Source: Catonella sp963539695
GTDB taxonomy: Bacteria > Bacillota > Clostridia > Lachnospirales > Lachnospiraceae
Assembly (NCBI GenBank): GCA_963539695.1
Contig: CAUTOC010000006.1
Coordinates: forward strand, 5,134-69,133
Length of the DNA stretch: 64,000 bases
Reading direction: 5' to 3'
The notes under the pieces are model-generated. The model was not told the origin of the DNA. It searched no databases and saw nothing but the letters and a program-made list of their open reading frames with translations. Shown one piece after another: positions 46,344-54,928 of this stretch (the first letter of the stretch is position 1; the number at the start of each line of letters is the position of its first letter). A program made the translations under genes and the position numbers.

Positions 46344-46562
46344 ATGAAAAAAACTTATGAAATCGAAGTTGATTGTGCAAACTGTGCAAATCTTATGGAG
46401 GATGTAACCAAGAAAACAGCAGGCGTAAAGGATGCTGCGGTAAACTTTATGGCACAGAAAATGGTTGTGGAGTTTGAAGAAGGACAGAATGAAAAGGCTG
46501 TTATGAAAGAGGTACTAAAAGCCTGTAAGAAGGTTGAGCCTGACTGTGAAATAGAGCTTTAA
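46344..46562 (+). CDS. HMA-domain metal-binding protein
   Basis: This 72-aa protein consists of a single heavy-metal-associated domain with the CxxC-type site D-C-A-N-C-A-N near the N-terminus. Such proteins bind and pass soft metal ions, as free chaperones or as the detached N-terminal domain of a P-type ATPase. The next gene is a Zn/Cd-type P-ATPase without its own HMA domain, so the two together correspond to one full transporter. AGAGAGGAAG precedes ATG 46344; the frame from 46335 has no ribosome site. It shares the palindrome-controlled promoter upstream. Confidence 0.87.
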   Translation: MKKTYEIEVDCANCANLMEDVTKKTAGVKDAAVNFMAQKMVVEFEEGQNEKAVMKEVLKACKKVEPDCEIEL

Positions 46563-46607
46563 TTCCGAGTTTGGAATGATGCCCCATTTTTAAGAAAAGA
46601 GGCTGCT

Positions 46608-48494
46608 ATGAATAAAAAACAGAAAAAAATGCTTATAAGAATACTTATTACCATAGTATTGCTTGTGGCATTGAATCTTGTGCATTTAAAAGGACTTGTA
46701 AATTTAGGACTTTACCTTGTGGCATATCTGGTAATAGGCTGTGACATTCTAAGAAAAGCCGGAAAAGGTATCTTAAACAGGCGTGTTTTTGATGAAAACT
46801 TTTTGATGGCTATAGCTACAGTAGGAGCCTTTGCTCTTGCCATTTATGAAAAAAGCGGTGATTATAATGAGGCGATTGCAGTTATGCTTTTCTACCAGAT
46901 AGGAGAGCTGTTCCAGAGCTATGCAGTAAGAAAGAGCCGTAAAAATATCAGCGAGCTTATGGATATCCGCCCTGATTACGCCAATATAGAACAGAATGGA
47001 AAATTTGAAAAGGTATCGCCGGATGAAGTGGCTGTAGGAAGCATTATCATAGTCCAGCCGGGAGAAAAGGTTCCGCTTGACGGAATTATTACAGAAGGAA
47101 GTTCAACTCTTAATACAAGTGCACTTACAGGAGAGAGTCTGCCAAGAGATGCTAAAGAGGGTGATGAGATTATCAGCGGTTGTATTAATATAAACGGAGT
47201 GCTAAAGGTAAGGACTACCAAGGAGTTTGGCGAGTCCACAGTTTCAAAGATATTGGAGCTTGTGGAAAATTCCGGTGCAAGGAAGTCAAAATCAGAGAAA
47301 TTCATTTCAAAATTTGCAAAGGTATATACTCCGTTTGTATGTTACAGTGCACTTGCACTTGCATTGCTACCGCCTTTGATAAGAATGTTATTATTACATC
47401 TTACGCCGGACTGGGATGTTTGGGTGTATAGAGCACTGACCTTCCTTGTAATCAGTTGTCCCTGTGCTTTGGTAATAAGTGTACCACTCAGCTTCTTTGC
47501 AGGAATTGGAGGAGCAAGTAAAGAGGGTATACTTATAAAAGGTTCAAACTATCTTGAAACCCTTTCTCAGACAAAATATGTAGTATTTGACAAGACAGGG
47601 ACACTTACTAAGGGTGTATTTGAGGTAAGTGCAGTCCATCACAGTGAAATGGCTGAGGAGAAACTGATAGAGTATGCAGCCCTTGCGGAATGTGCATCTT
47701 CCCACCCTATCAGTAAGAGCCTGCGTGAGGCTTATGGTAAAGAGATTGACAGAAATCGTGTAAATGATATAGAAGAAATCAGCGGAGAGGGCGTTATAGC
47801 AAAGGTTGATGGAAGTGCTGTGGCAGCAGGAAATGGTAAGCTGATGCAGAGATTAAACATTCCATATCATGAATGCCGTTCTGCTGGAAGTATAGTTCAT
47901 ATGGCACTTGACGGTGAATATGCAGGACATATTGTGATTTCTGATATAGTAAAACCAAATGCTGAGAGGGCAATAAAGGAATTAAAGAAGGCAGGAGTTA
48001 CCAAAACTATCATGCTTACAGGTGACAGAAAAAAAGCGGCTTATCAGGTTGCAGTTTCACTAAATGTGGATGAAGTGTATTGTGAGCTGCTTCCGGCTGA
48101 TAAGGTAACAAAGGTTGAGGAATTATTGAATGCCAAATCAGAGAAAGCAAAGCTTGCCTTTGTGGGTGACGGAATAAATGATGCACCTGTGCTTACAAGA
48201 GCCGATATCGGAATTGCTATGGGAGCTATGGGTTCGGATGCAGCCATAGAGGCGGCAGACATTGTGCTGATGGATGACAACCCTCTGCAGATTGCAAAGG
48301 CAATTAAAATTTCCCGAAAATGCCTTGGAATTGTGTATCAGAATATAGTCTTTGCACTTGTTATCAAGTTTGGCTGCCTCTTCCTCGGAGCAGTCGGTTT
48401 AGCCAATATGTGGCTTGCAATTTTCGCAGATGTGGGAGTAATGATAATTGCGGTGTTAAACGCTATTAGGGCTTTGAGAGTGAAAAATCTGTAA
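46608..48494 (+). CDS. Zn2+/Cd2+-type heavy-metal-translocating P-type ATPase
   Basis: This 628-aa P1B-ATPase has the transmembrane metal site C284-P-C286 (ISCPCALVISVP), the phosphorylation site D328 in DKTGTLT, the TGES actuator motif (ALTGESLP), the nucleotide-domain CASSHPISKSL and the hinge GDGINDAPVL. The CPC motif with a short N-terminus lacking an HMA domain fits the ZntA/CadA (P1B-2) class, which exports Zn, Cd or Pb. The N-terminal metal domain is supplied by the separate 72-aa gene 46 bp upstream. It gives metal tolerance. No regulator gene is adjacent. Confidence 0.92.
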   Translation: MNKKQKKMLIRILITIVLLVALNLVHLKGLVNLGLYLVAYLVIGCDILRKAGKGILNRRVFDENFLMAIATVGAFALAIYEKSGDYNEAIAVMLFYQIGELFQSYAVRKSRKNISELMDIRPDYANIEQNGKFEKVSPDEVAVGSIIIVQPGEKVPLDGIITEGSSTLNTSALTGESLPRDAKEGDEIISGCININGVLKVRTTKEFGESTVSKILELVENSGARKSKSEKFISKFAKVYTPFVCYSALALALLPPLIRMLLLHLTPDWDVWVYRALTFLVISCPCALVISVPLSFFAGIGGASKEGILIKGSNYLETLSQTKYVVFDKTGTLTKGVFEVSAVHHSEMAEEKLIEYAALAECASSHPISKSLREAYGKEIDRNRVNDIEEISGEGVIAKVDGSAVAAGNGKLMQRLNIPYHECRSAGSIVHMALDGEYAGHIVISDIVKPNAERAIKELKKAGVTKTIMLTGDRKKAAYQVAVSLNVDEVYCELLPADKVTKVEELLNAKSEKAKLAFVGDGINDAPVLTRADIGIAMGAMGSDAAIEAADIVLMDDNPLQIAKAIKISRKCLGIVYQNIVFALVIKFGCLFLGAVGLANMWLAIFADVGVMIIAVLNAIRALRVKNL

Positions 48495-48645
48495 AATATT
48501 AAATCAATAAATAAAAATCAGAAAATAGTTGAATACAGGCTTAAAAATTGATAATATATTTTTAGGTTCAGTTTGACTAATTTATGCTAAATATAGTCAG
48601 CAAAGAGAGAAAAATAAAATAGGATGAAAGGAAGGTAGAGGTAAA

Positions 48646-49815
48646 ATGAAGGCTATATGGAAAGAAAGAGCAGCAGTAAAGGCAATTAAAAGATTAAGCA
48701 TTTTTTTAGTATTCGTTATGGTAATAGGACTGTTATATAGTGAAACAGCACTTGCAGCAAGATACAGATATGCGGTATTAACAACCTTTGATAACGGATA
48801 TTCTATTGTAATAAGAGGAAAAAAGTATGGAATTACAGACAGTGAAAATAATATTGTTCTGCCTATTGAATACGACAGAATATATGATGAGTCAGATGGA
48901 TTTTTAGAAGTAAAAAAAGGTGAAAAATATGGATTTATAGATAAAGAAGGCAATATAACTATACCTGTAGAGTATGATATGGCATATAACTTTAGTGAAG
49001 GACTTGCACCTGTAAAAATATATGGTAAATGGGGATATATAGATAAAGAAAATGAAGATGTAATACCGTTTATTTATGATGAGGTTTCTATTTTTAAAGA
49101 AGGGCGTGCACCGGTAAAAAGGGAAGGTAAATGGGGATATATAAATGAAGATGGCATGGAAATAACACCATTACAGTATGATGTGGCATATACTTTTAAG
49201 GAAGGGCGTGCAGGCGTAAAAAAAGCGGATAAGTGGGGATTTATAGATAAAAATGGCACAGAAATAGTGCCATTACGGTATGATATGGCATATAGTTTTA
49301 GAGAAGGGCTTGCACCGGTGGAAATATATGGTAAATGGGGATATATCAATAAAAATGGTACAGAAATAATACCATTAAAATATGATATGGTATATAGTTT
49401 TAGAGAGGGACTGGTCGCTGTAGAAAAAGACGGCAAAATGGGATATATCAATAAAAATGGTACAGAAGTAATACCATTACAGTATGAACGTGCATATAAT
49501 TTTAACAAAGGGCTTGCTCCGGTAAAAAAATCAGGTAGATACGGATACATAAACAAAAGAGGTCAGGTAGTTATACCATTAAAATATTATGGGGCGTATA
49601 TATTTAGTGAAGGCCTTGCCGCAGTGCTGAATCACAAGGATAAATGGGGATTTATCAATAAAAGGGGTAGGGTAGTTATACCATTTATATATGATGGCGA
49701 AAGCAGTGATTACGATGAGAAAGGCATTTATTTTAATAAGGGAAAGGTTAAAATGTTTAAAAATGGTATTGAAGGCTATTTGAACAAAAAAGGGGTATTC
49801 ATTCCTATCAGATAG
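48646..49815 (+). CDS. Secreted WG-repeat protein
   Basis: This 389-aa protein has an N-terminal signal or anchor segment (LSIFLVFVMVIGLLYSETALA). It is otherwise built almost entirely of about nine WG (KWGYIDKxG-type) repeats of 30-40 residues, each with the core K-W/Y-G-Y/F-I-N/D-K and a following I-V/I-P-L-x-Y-D/E. The family is common in Firmicutes and Bacteroidetes; its biochemical role is not established, and binding or scaffolding is presumed. The repeats are close enough in DNA sequence (AAATGGGGATATAT cores) to recombine. GAAGGTAGAGG precedes the ATG. It is a single gene with its own terminator. Confidence 0.85.
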   Translation: MKAIWKERAAVKAIKRLSIFLVFVMVIGLLYSETALAARYRYAVLTTFDNGYSIVIRGKKYGITDSENNIVLPIEYDRIYDESDGFLEVKKGEKYGFIDKEGNITIPVEYDMAYNFSEGLAPVKIYGKWGYIDKENEDVIPFIYDEVSIFKEGRAPVKREGKWGYINEDGMEITPLQYDVAYTFKEGRAGVKKADKWGFIDKNGTEIVPLRYDMAYSFREGLAPVEIYGKWGYINKNGTEIIPLKYDMVYSFREGLVAVEKDGKMGYINKNGTEVIPLQYERAYNFNKGLAPVKKSGRYGYINKRGQVVIPLKYYGAYIFSEGLAAVLNHKDKWGFINKRGRVVIPFIYDGESSDYDEKGIYFNKGKVKMFKNGIEGYLNKKGVFIPIR

Positions 49816-49832
49816 TTTTTTACCCTGATATT

Positions 49833-49875
49833 AAAACTCTGAGATAGCTAAAAATCAGTTATCTTAGAGTTTTTA
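49833..49875 (+). terminator. Terminator after the WG-repeat gene
   Basis: AAAACTCTGAGATA (49833-49846) pairs with TATCTTAGAGTTTT (49860-49873) with one G·U, and the run continues as T's. Confidence 0.8.
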
Positions 49876-49933
49876 ATTTGTCTTAATCTCTAAATATAGC
49901 CTATGATTTCTAATAAGATTTATTTTGATACAA

Positions 49934-49962
49934 TGTAACCTTTTGCAGTTCTCATTTGTATT
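49934..49962 (+). promoter_or_regulatory. Candidate ECF-sigma autoregulatory promoter
   Basis: TGTAACC (49934-49940), 16 bp and TGTATT (49957-49962) resemble the TGAAAC/CGTAT layout of ECF-sigma promoters and lie 40 bp before the ECF sigma gene. The 'AAC' core in the -35 is the main support. Confidence 0.45.
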
Positions 49963-50002
49963 ATTAGTGAAAGGCTTTCAAAAGAAATAAAGGAGAAACT
50001 TC

Positions 50003-50485
50003 ATGAGGCATCCGGTAGAAATACTGATGGAAAAGTACAAAAACAACATTTACGCTATTGCATTTAATATCTGTAAAAATAGCGGAGATGCTGAAGATGT
50101 TGTTCAAGATACATTTATTCAGTATATGTCATTAAAAAAAGATTTTGAAACAGAGGAGCACATACGGGCATGGCTTATCAGAGTAGCCATTAATAAAGCA
50201 AAAAATAAGAATATCAGTTTTTTTAGAATGAAGGTAGTGCCGTTAGAAGATTATATGGAAACATTAACTTTTGAATCGGAGGAGTCATCAGATTTATTTG
50301 AGGCGGTGATGACACTTCCTGAAAAGTACCGCATAACCATTCACCTGTTTTATTATGAAGACTATTCTGTAAATGAAATTGCAGATATCCAAAAAATATC
50401 TGTAAGCAATGTAAAAACGAGATTATCACGAGGAAGAATGTTACTTAAAGAAAAATTAAAGGAGGCATGGAACTATGACGAATAA
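50003..50485 (+). CDS. ECF-type RNA polymerase sigma factor
   Basis: This 160-aa sigma factor has region 2 (YKNNIYAIAFNICKNSGDAEDVVQDTFIQYM) and region 4 (LPEKYRITIHLFYYEDYSVNEIADIQKISVSNVKTRLSRGRMLLKEKL) and lacks regions 1 and 3, so it belongs to the extracytoplasmic-function group. AAAGGAGAAA precedes the ATG. It overlaps the next gene by 11 bp; that gene encodes a one-TM protein and probably the anti-sigma factor. A candidate ECF-type promoter immediately upstream suggests autoregulation. The stress it senses is not visible from sequence. Confidence 0.92.
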   Translation: MRHPVEILMEKYKNNIYAIAFNICKNSGDAEDVVQDTFIQYMSLKKDFETEEHIRAWLIRVAINKAKNKNISFFRMKVVPLEDYMETLTFESEESSDLFEAVMTLPEKYRITIHLFYYEDYSVNEIADIQKISVSNVKTRLSRGRMLLKEKLKEAWNYDE

Positions 50486-51062
50486 AGAGAAATATAAGCA
50501 GGCATTTTCGGGACTTAGGATTTCAGATGAGACAAATTTGGAAACAACAAAAAAAGCTTATGCAGATAAGAAGAAAAAATTATATCGGATGGCAGCCGGC
50601 TTTGCAGCTTGCGTGGTTTTATTTACTGCATCAGGAACAGCGTATGCGGCAGATATAGGTGGTATTAGAAGTATAATTAAAGTTTGGATACAAGGTGAAC
50701 AGACAGACGCTACAGTTAATTTCGGAGATGGAACATATACAATGGAGTATACAGACGGCGAAGGAATAAAGTGTCAGCAATTTGGCGGAGGATGTGAAAT
50801 TGAGGACGATGGAAGTGAAAGACCATTAACGAAAGAAGAGCTTATGGATAATCTTAACTCTCCTGAGGTGGTATATGAAAAAGATGGTTCTGTTTGGGTT
50901 TACTATTTTGAACAGAAAATCAACATAACAGATAAATTTAAAGATAATATCTGTTATTTAAAGCTTGTTAGGGAAGATGAAACTTTGTATATGACAATTA
51001 AGTATAAGAATGGTTTTACAACCAGTTATAATGAGCATCCAAATCCTTCGTTATTTGAGTAA
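50475..51062 (+). CDS. Putative membrane anti-sigma/partner protein of the ECF sigma factor
   Basis: This 195-aa protein has a short charged cytoplasmic N-terminus (about 40 residues), one TM helix (LYRMAAGFAACVVLFTASGTAYA) and an extracytoplasmic domain of about 130 residues with acidic and aromatic residues. The topology and the 11-bp overlap with the sigma gene are those of an anti-sigma factor, resembling DUF4179-type partners. No zinc-binding HxxxCxxC motif was seen, so it is not of the ZAS type. Anti-sigma function is inference from position and topology. Confidence 0.7.
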   Translation: MTNKEKYKQAFSGLRISDETNLETTKKAYADKKKKLYRMAAGFAACVVLFTASGTAYAADIGGIRSIIKVWIQGEQTDATVNFGDGTYTMEYTDGEGIKCQQFGGGCEIEDDGSERPLTKEELMDNLNSPEVVYEKDGSVWVYYFEQKINITDKFKDNICYLKLVREDETLYMTIKYKNGFTTSYNEHPNPSLFE

Positions 51063-51130
51063 AGGAAGCGGGGAATGGTTATTTTATGAAATTTAACTTG
51101 GAATGTAAATAAAGCTTGTTATAAATTCTC

Positions 51131-51176
51131 TTGACTTTGCCACCGTACCTTATTATAATAGGTTTCGGTGGCAAAG
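51131..51176 (+). promoter_or_regulatory. Strong promoter with perfect inverted repeat for tRNA-Arg
   Basis: TTGACT (51131-51136), 17 bp and TATAAT (51154-51159) form a near-consensus promoter. CTTTGCCACCG (51135-51145) and CGGTGGCAAAG (51166-51176) are perfect 11-bp inverted arms that enclose the -10 box. Confidence 0.75.
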
Positions 51177-51181
51177 CCATT

Positions 51182-51254
51182 TGTTCCCTTAGTTAAATGG
51201 ATATAACAATAGCCTCCTAAGCTGTAGTTGTGGGTTCGATTCCCGCAGGGAACA
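51182..51254 (+). tRNA. tRNA-Arg (anticodon CCU)
   Basis: The 73-nt cloverleaf has acceptor stem TGTTCCC/GGGAACA, anticodon arm ATAGC-CTCCTAA-GCTGT with anticodon CCT, and T arm …GTGGGTTCGATTCCCGC. CCA is not encoded. A strong promoter precedes it and a terminator follows. tRNA-Arg(CCU) is a frequent integration target, and element-derived genes begin immediately after it. Confidence 0.9.
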
Positions 51255-51265
51255 TCCATTTTAAG

Positions 51266-51298
51266 CGGTAATGACGACAAAATCATTACCGTTTTTTT
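51266..51298 (+). terminator. Terminator after tRNA-Arg
   Basis: CGGTAATGA (51266-51274) pairs perfectly with TCATTACCG (51283-51291), followed by seven T's. Confidence 0.85.
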
Positions 51299-51345
51299 CA
51301 TGCAAAAATAGCATTTTCGGTGACAGATTTGTCAGCGAAAATAAT

Positions 51346-51959
51346 GTTTTGTCATCAGTCCAAATCTTGACCTGATAGTTGACATCCAGAAAAAAATGGC
51401 GGAAGGAAAGAATGGAGGCTATATCCGGTGGGCTAAAAAATACAATGTAAAACAGTTTGCAGAATCCATACTTTTCTTAAAGAAGCATAACATCAGGGAC
51501 TTAGAAACACTTAACAGAATGGTTGATGAAAGTTCTGCTAAGTACAATGAACGGCTCAAGACAATTAAAAATGCAGAAGAAAAAATGGCTGAAAATAAAA
51601 TAATCAAAACAAGCATTATCAACTACTCAAAGACAATGGACACTTATATTGCTTACAGAAAATCAGGATACAGCAAGAAATTTTATGAGGCACACAGGGA
51701 TGAGATTACGCTCCACAAGGCAGCCAAAGAAACATTTTCAAAATTTCCTAAGTGCAAAATTCCAAAGGTAAAAGACCTTAATGAAGAGTTTAACAGGCTG
51801 CCTTTAGAGAAAAAAGAAGCCTACAGTAAATACAAGAAAATGAAAAAGGAAATGAGGGATTATCAGACAGCAAAACAAAATGTGGATACATTCTATGCAA
51901 ATGAAAAGAGCCTCAGAGCTGAAGAAGAACTAAAGAAAAAGAGACAGACACAGAGATAG
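51346..51959 (+). pseudogene. C-terminal fragment of an ICE relaxase
   Basis: The ATG frame 51396-51959 (187 aa) reads like the C-terminal helical tail of clostridial ICE relaxases (YIRWAKKYNVKQFAESILFLKKHNI…INYSKTMDTYIAYRKSGYSKKFYEAHRDEITLHKAAKETF). The same frame is relaxase-like upstream of the ATG (…LDLIVDIQKKMAEGK), back to a stop just before 51346, so this is a truncated gene and not a short native one. The nicking domain with its catalytic Tyr/His is gone. It lies directly after tRNA-Arg, implying deletion of the left part of the element up to the tRNA. Confidence 0.75.
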
Positions 51960-51974
51960 ACAGACAGGGCAATC

Positions 51975-52175
51975 ATCAGAATATAAACAGGTGACTGCCC
52001 TCTTCTATTATATTTTCAGCCTGTAAGAAATTTTTCAGCACTCACGAAGTGAGGGTGTAGCTTGACATCTTAGATGTCATTTTAAGGGGATTGGGGATGT
52101 TACCCAACAAGCAAAAATGCGCTCGTGTGTGTACGAGGGCACTGCTTGCCAACTTGCACCACTGCTTATATGAGG
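51975..52175. other. Structured oriT-like region behind the relaxase remnant
   Basis: This 300-bp gene-free stretch holds several hairpins: CACTCAC/GTGAGGGTG at about 52040-52058, GACATC-TTA-GATGTC at about 52064-52078, and CTCGT-GTGTGT-ACGAG within TGCGCTCGTGTGTGTACGAGG at about 52120-52138. The last motif and the following TTGCCAACTTGCACCAC recur behind relaxase genes of clostridial ICEs in my recollection. It is a candidate transfer origin. No ORF was seen until the small one at 52188. Confidence 0.4.
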
Positions 52176-52187
52176 AGCCTAAAAGTG

Positions 52188-52277
52188 ATGAATTTGTTTA
52201 GAGAAAAAGTTAAAGCACAGTCTTTAATTTATGAAAATATACGAAGGGAAACAAAAATATGGATTACAAGACAATAA
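52188..52277 (+). CDS. Possible 29-aa small ORF overlapping the OB-fold gene
   Basis: The ATG at 52188 is preceded by GAGGAG and opens a frame of 29 codons (MNLFREKVKAQSLIYENIRR…) that ends inside the next gene at 52277. The good ribosome site and overlap suggest a translational-coupling leader, but there is no other support for it. Confidence 0.3.
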   Translation: MNLFREKVKAQSLIYENIRRETKIWITRQ

Positions 52278-52984
52278 GGGATAAAATTGAGGATATGGCA
52301 AACGATGACTACAGAGATTTTATTAAGGCGGTTATAAGTTTGGAAAAAGGCATAAATGATGAGAATGCCTTAGACAAACTTTATGAATTCTATATGGAAA
52401 ATGATTCAGCTAATCTGCTTAATGAAGAATTTGATGTAATGATTGAAGAGCTAAGAGAACAGGGACAGGTAAAAGATATTCCCTATATTAAGAAAGAAAA
52501 AGATGAACTTGTGGATATAGTAGGAAATATTGCAGGCAAGGTTGATGTAGTTGAAAGAGAAAATAAAAAAGGAGAATCATTTAAAGTTGTAAATTTCTCT
52601 GTTGTATCAAATGACAGTCTGGGCAATAAAGTATATCACAACTGCTCTGCCTATGGAGAAAAAGGCGATATATCTAAAAATTTTAAGCAGGGGGATTTTG
52701 TGAAGATATTCGGTCAGGTTAGGACTTCTGCTGACGACAGCGGTAAAGAACATAGGAATATAAATATACTTTCATCAAAGCTCTTAAAGGCTAAGGAACA
52801 AAATAAGGAGATAACTGCTACATCAGACAAAGAGAAGCTTAACAATGGCATTATGGGAAGGGAAAAAACAGAGAGAGCATCTGTAAAGGATGCCATTAAG
52901 AAGTATAAGGGTAAAGATAAGGGAATGCCACAGTCCAGGAAAGAAATAATAAAGGAAATGAAAGATAAATATCTTATTGATTAG
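52259..52984 (+). CDS. OB-fold single-stranded DNA-binding-like protein of the integrative element
   Basis: This 241-aa protein has an N-terminal helical segment (about 85 residues) and a central SSB-like OB fold (DIVGNIAGKVDVVERENKKGESFKVVNFSVVSNDSLGNKVYHNCSAYGEKGDISKNFKQGDFVKIFGQVRTS). A basic, probably disordered tail follows, ending in a short conserved-looking KEIIKEMKDKYLID instead of the acidic tip of chromosomal SSB. SSB-like proteins are usual accessory genes of conjugative elements, where they coat transferred DNA. It sits between the relaxase remnant/oriT-like region and the regulator. GAAGGGAA precedes the ATG. Confidence 0.65.
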   Translation: MDYKTIRDKIEDMANDDYRDFIKAVISLEKGINDENALDKLYEFYMENDSANLLNEEFDVMIEELREQGQVKDIPYIKKEKDELVDIVGNIAGKVDVVERENKKGESFKVVNFSVVSNDSLGNKVYHNCSAYGEKGDISKNFKQGDFVKIFGQVRTSADDSGKEHRNINILSSKLLKAKEQNKEITATSDKEKLNNGIMGREKTERASVKDAIKKYKGKDKGMPQSRKEIIKEMKDKYLID

Positions 52985-53101
52985 TTAATCACAATCAACT
53001 TATATACAGTAATTGATTGCTTGACAATAAAAATGAGATGATGATATTCTTAGGATAATATAACTACTTGAAAAAGTACTTCAAGCATAGGGGGGATTTC
53101 A

Positions 53102-54928
53102 ATGAAAGAACTCACAATTGGAAATCTTATAGAGTATCAGATAAAGAAAAAAAGTGTAAGTATTGATAAGCTGGTTGAAGGTCTATGCTCTACTACATCA
53201 CTTAAACGTCTTATTAATGGCGATACCAGACAAAGCTTTTTTCTAGTTGAAAGAATATTGGAAAGACTGGGTGTGTCAGTAAATAAGGTTTCTCTTTTAC
53301 ATAATGAAAATGATGACAGATTATTCATTATGAGGGAAATGATAAGCAAACTATTAGCTGATAGAGCCTATACTAAAGCAGAATTTATTTTAACAGAATA
53401 TAAAGAAATTGCTGATTTAAGCAATCCGCTTCAGTTACAGTATGTCATTGAGGCAGAGGGAGTAATTCAGCTTGAATGCTATGAAAAGCATGAGGAAGCT
53501 TTGGAGCTGTTTAATAAAGCTCAAAAGATCATACTGGGTAAATTTGAAATGGATAAGCTGCATGAGTTTGTGCTGGGTGAAGAGGAAATAATATTGCTGA
53601 TGCTTATACTTAATGAAGAAATGAAGGTTAAGAATAAAAATATAAGCATTTATGCGAGACAGTTATTAGATTATGTAGAGAAACAGTTTGAGGATGAAGA
53701 AGTAAAAACAAATATCTACACCAAACTGGCATGGATACTTGGTGAAAGTGCTATAAGGAATAAAAAGTACGAAGATGCTTTGGAATTTACCCTAAACGGA
53801 ATCAATGCTTTGACAGATAACGGTTTACTGCTGCATTTGCCACAATTCTTAGACAGACTTTTATTCCTGACAAAGGACAGGGATGAGAATATGTACAGGT
53901 CGTGGAAGAGAAAAAGAGATGCCCTAAAGGAACTTTATTTAGAATATAATGAGCCGTGGGAAACTGAGGATATAAGACTTTGGGAAAGTTACAGGCAAAA
54001 CAGCGTATATCTGATATCAGAGTTTTTAAAAGATGAAAGAGATTTGGCTGAGTATACCCAAGAAGAACTTGCAGAAGCCGTAGGAATAGACATTAAAACC
54101 ATATCTAGGATAGAAAATGGTAAGTCAACCCCTAAAAAAGGCACATTTACTTACATAAAAGAGCACTTTGATATTGAGATAGAAAGCTTTCAGACAAGGC
54201 TTACAGTTGATAATTTATCTTTACTTGAAATGGAAAGAGATATCTCAAGGTTATCATCTAAACACAGATATGAAGAAGCAGAAAGTCTGTTTAAGTCTTT
54301 AAAGAAACAGCTTTCTATGGAGAGTAGGATAAACAGGCAGTATGTGGCATTTATGGAGGAACTTTTTGATAGTGTATTTAAAAGAAAGACTACAGAAGAG
54401 GTATTAGCTAATTTAGAAAAGGCATTTTTAATAACAAGAACAGATAAACATCTTGAGAATCTGGGGAGATTTGTAACTACAGATTTAGAGGCTAAGATAG
54501 TAAATATGATGGCTATATGTTATGAAAAACTTGGTGATAGAAATAAGAGTATTAAGTTACTGGAAAAACTAAAAGAAGGTTATGAAAAAAGTAGTGTTAC
54601 TAAAAGGTATCATAGAATACTTCTGGGATTATTATATATAAACCTATGTACTTATCATGAGGAAATTAATAGATTCAAGGATGCAATTAATATGGCTGAT
54701 AAAGCTATTAAATATTATATTAGGTGCAATAGAGGAGATAATTTAGGATTTTTGGTTGAAGAAAAAACATATATAATTGATAGGATGACTAATGATAATT
54801 CAAAAAGTAACCTTAAATATATTCAAAGTTTTAGATTAATGGAATTGATGAAGGCGAGCGAAAATGAAAAAGCCCCTTTAAGAGAGGCTTATAAGACTTG
54901 GTATGGGGAAGATATAGAAAGAGATTAA
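53102..54928 (+). CDS. Two-HTH TPR regulator, RRNPP-like
   Basis: This 608-aa cytoplasmic regulator has an N-terminal Xre-like segment (MKELTIGNLIEYQIKKKSVSIDKLVEGLCSTTSLKRLINGD…), a helical TPR-like block and a clear second HTH_3 domain at about residues 315-365 (YTQEELAEAVGIDIKTISRIENGKSTPKKGTF). A second TPR-like block reaches the C-terminus (…DRNKSIKLLEKLKEGYEKS…RFKDAINMADKAIKYY). HTH plus TPR is the architecture of peptide-sensing RRNPP regulators. A small secreted peptide is encoded convergently at its 3' end, overlapping by a few bases. It precedes the RiPP cluster and is its likely switch. TTGACA-18-TATTCT at about 53022-53051 is its promoter, and GGGGGG precedes the ATG. Confidence 0.8.
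   Translation: MKELTIGNLIEYQIKKKSVSIDKLVEGLCSTTSLKRLINGDTRQSFFLVERILERLGVSVNKVSLLHNENDDRLFIMREMISKLLADRAYTKAEFILTEYKEIADLSNPLQLQYVIEAEGVIQLECYEKHEEALELFNKAQKIILGKFEMDKLHEFVLGEEEIILLMLILNEEMKVKNKNISIYARQLLDYVEKQFEDEEVKTNIYTKLAWILGESAIRNKKYEDALEFTLNGINALTDNGLLLHLPQFLDRLLFLTKDRDENMYRSWKRKRDALKELYLEYNEPWETEDIRLWESYRQNSVYLISEFLKDERDLAEYTQEELAEAVGIDIKTISRIENGKSTPKKGTFTYIKEHFDIEIESFQTRLTVDNLSLLEMERDISRLSSKHRYEEAESLFKSLKKQLSMESRINRQYVAFMEELFDSVFKRKTTEEVLANLEKAFLITRTDKHLENLGRFVTTDLEAKIVNMMAICYEKLGDRNKSIKLLEKLKEGYEKSSVTKRYHRILLGLLYINLCTYHEEINRFKDAINMADKAIKYYIRCNRGDNLGFLVEEKTYIIDRMTNDNSKSNLKYIQSFRLMELMKASENEKAPLREAYKTWYGEDIERD

Noticed and set aside
49074..49556. 160-aa minus-strand ORF inside the WG-repeat gene
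   Set aside because: Its apparent repeats mirror the WG repeats on the coding strand; a shadow ORF.
51119..51301. 60-aa minus-strand ORF over the tRNA-Arg gene
   Set aside because: It reads across the tRNA and its terminator; the cloverleaf explains the sequence.
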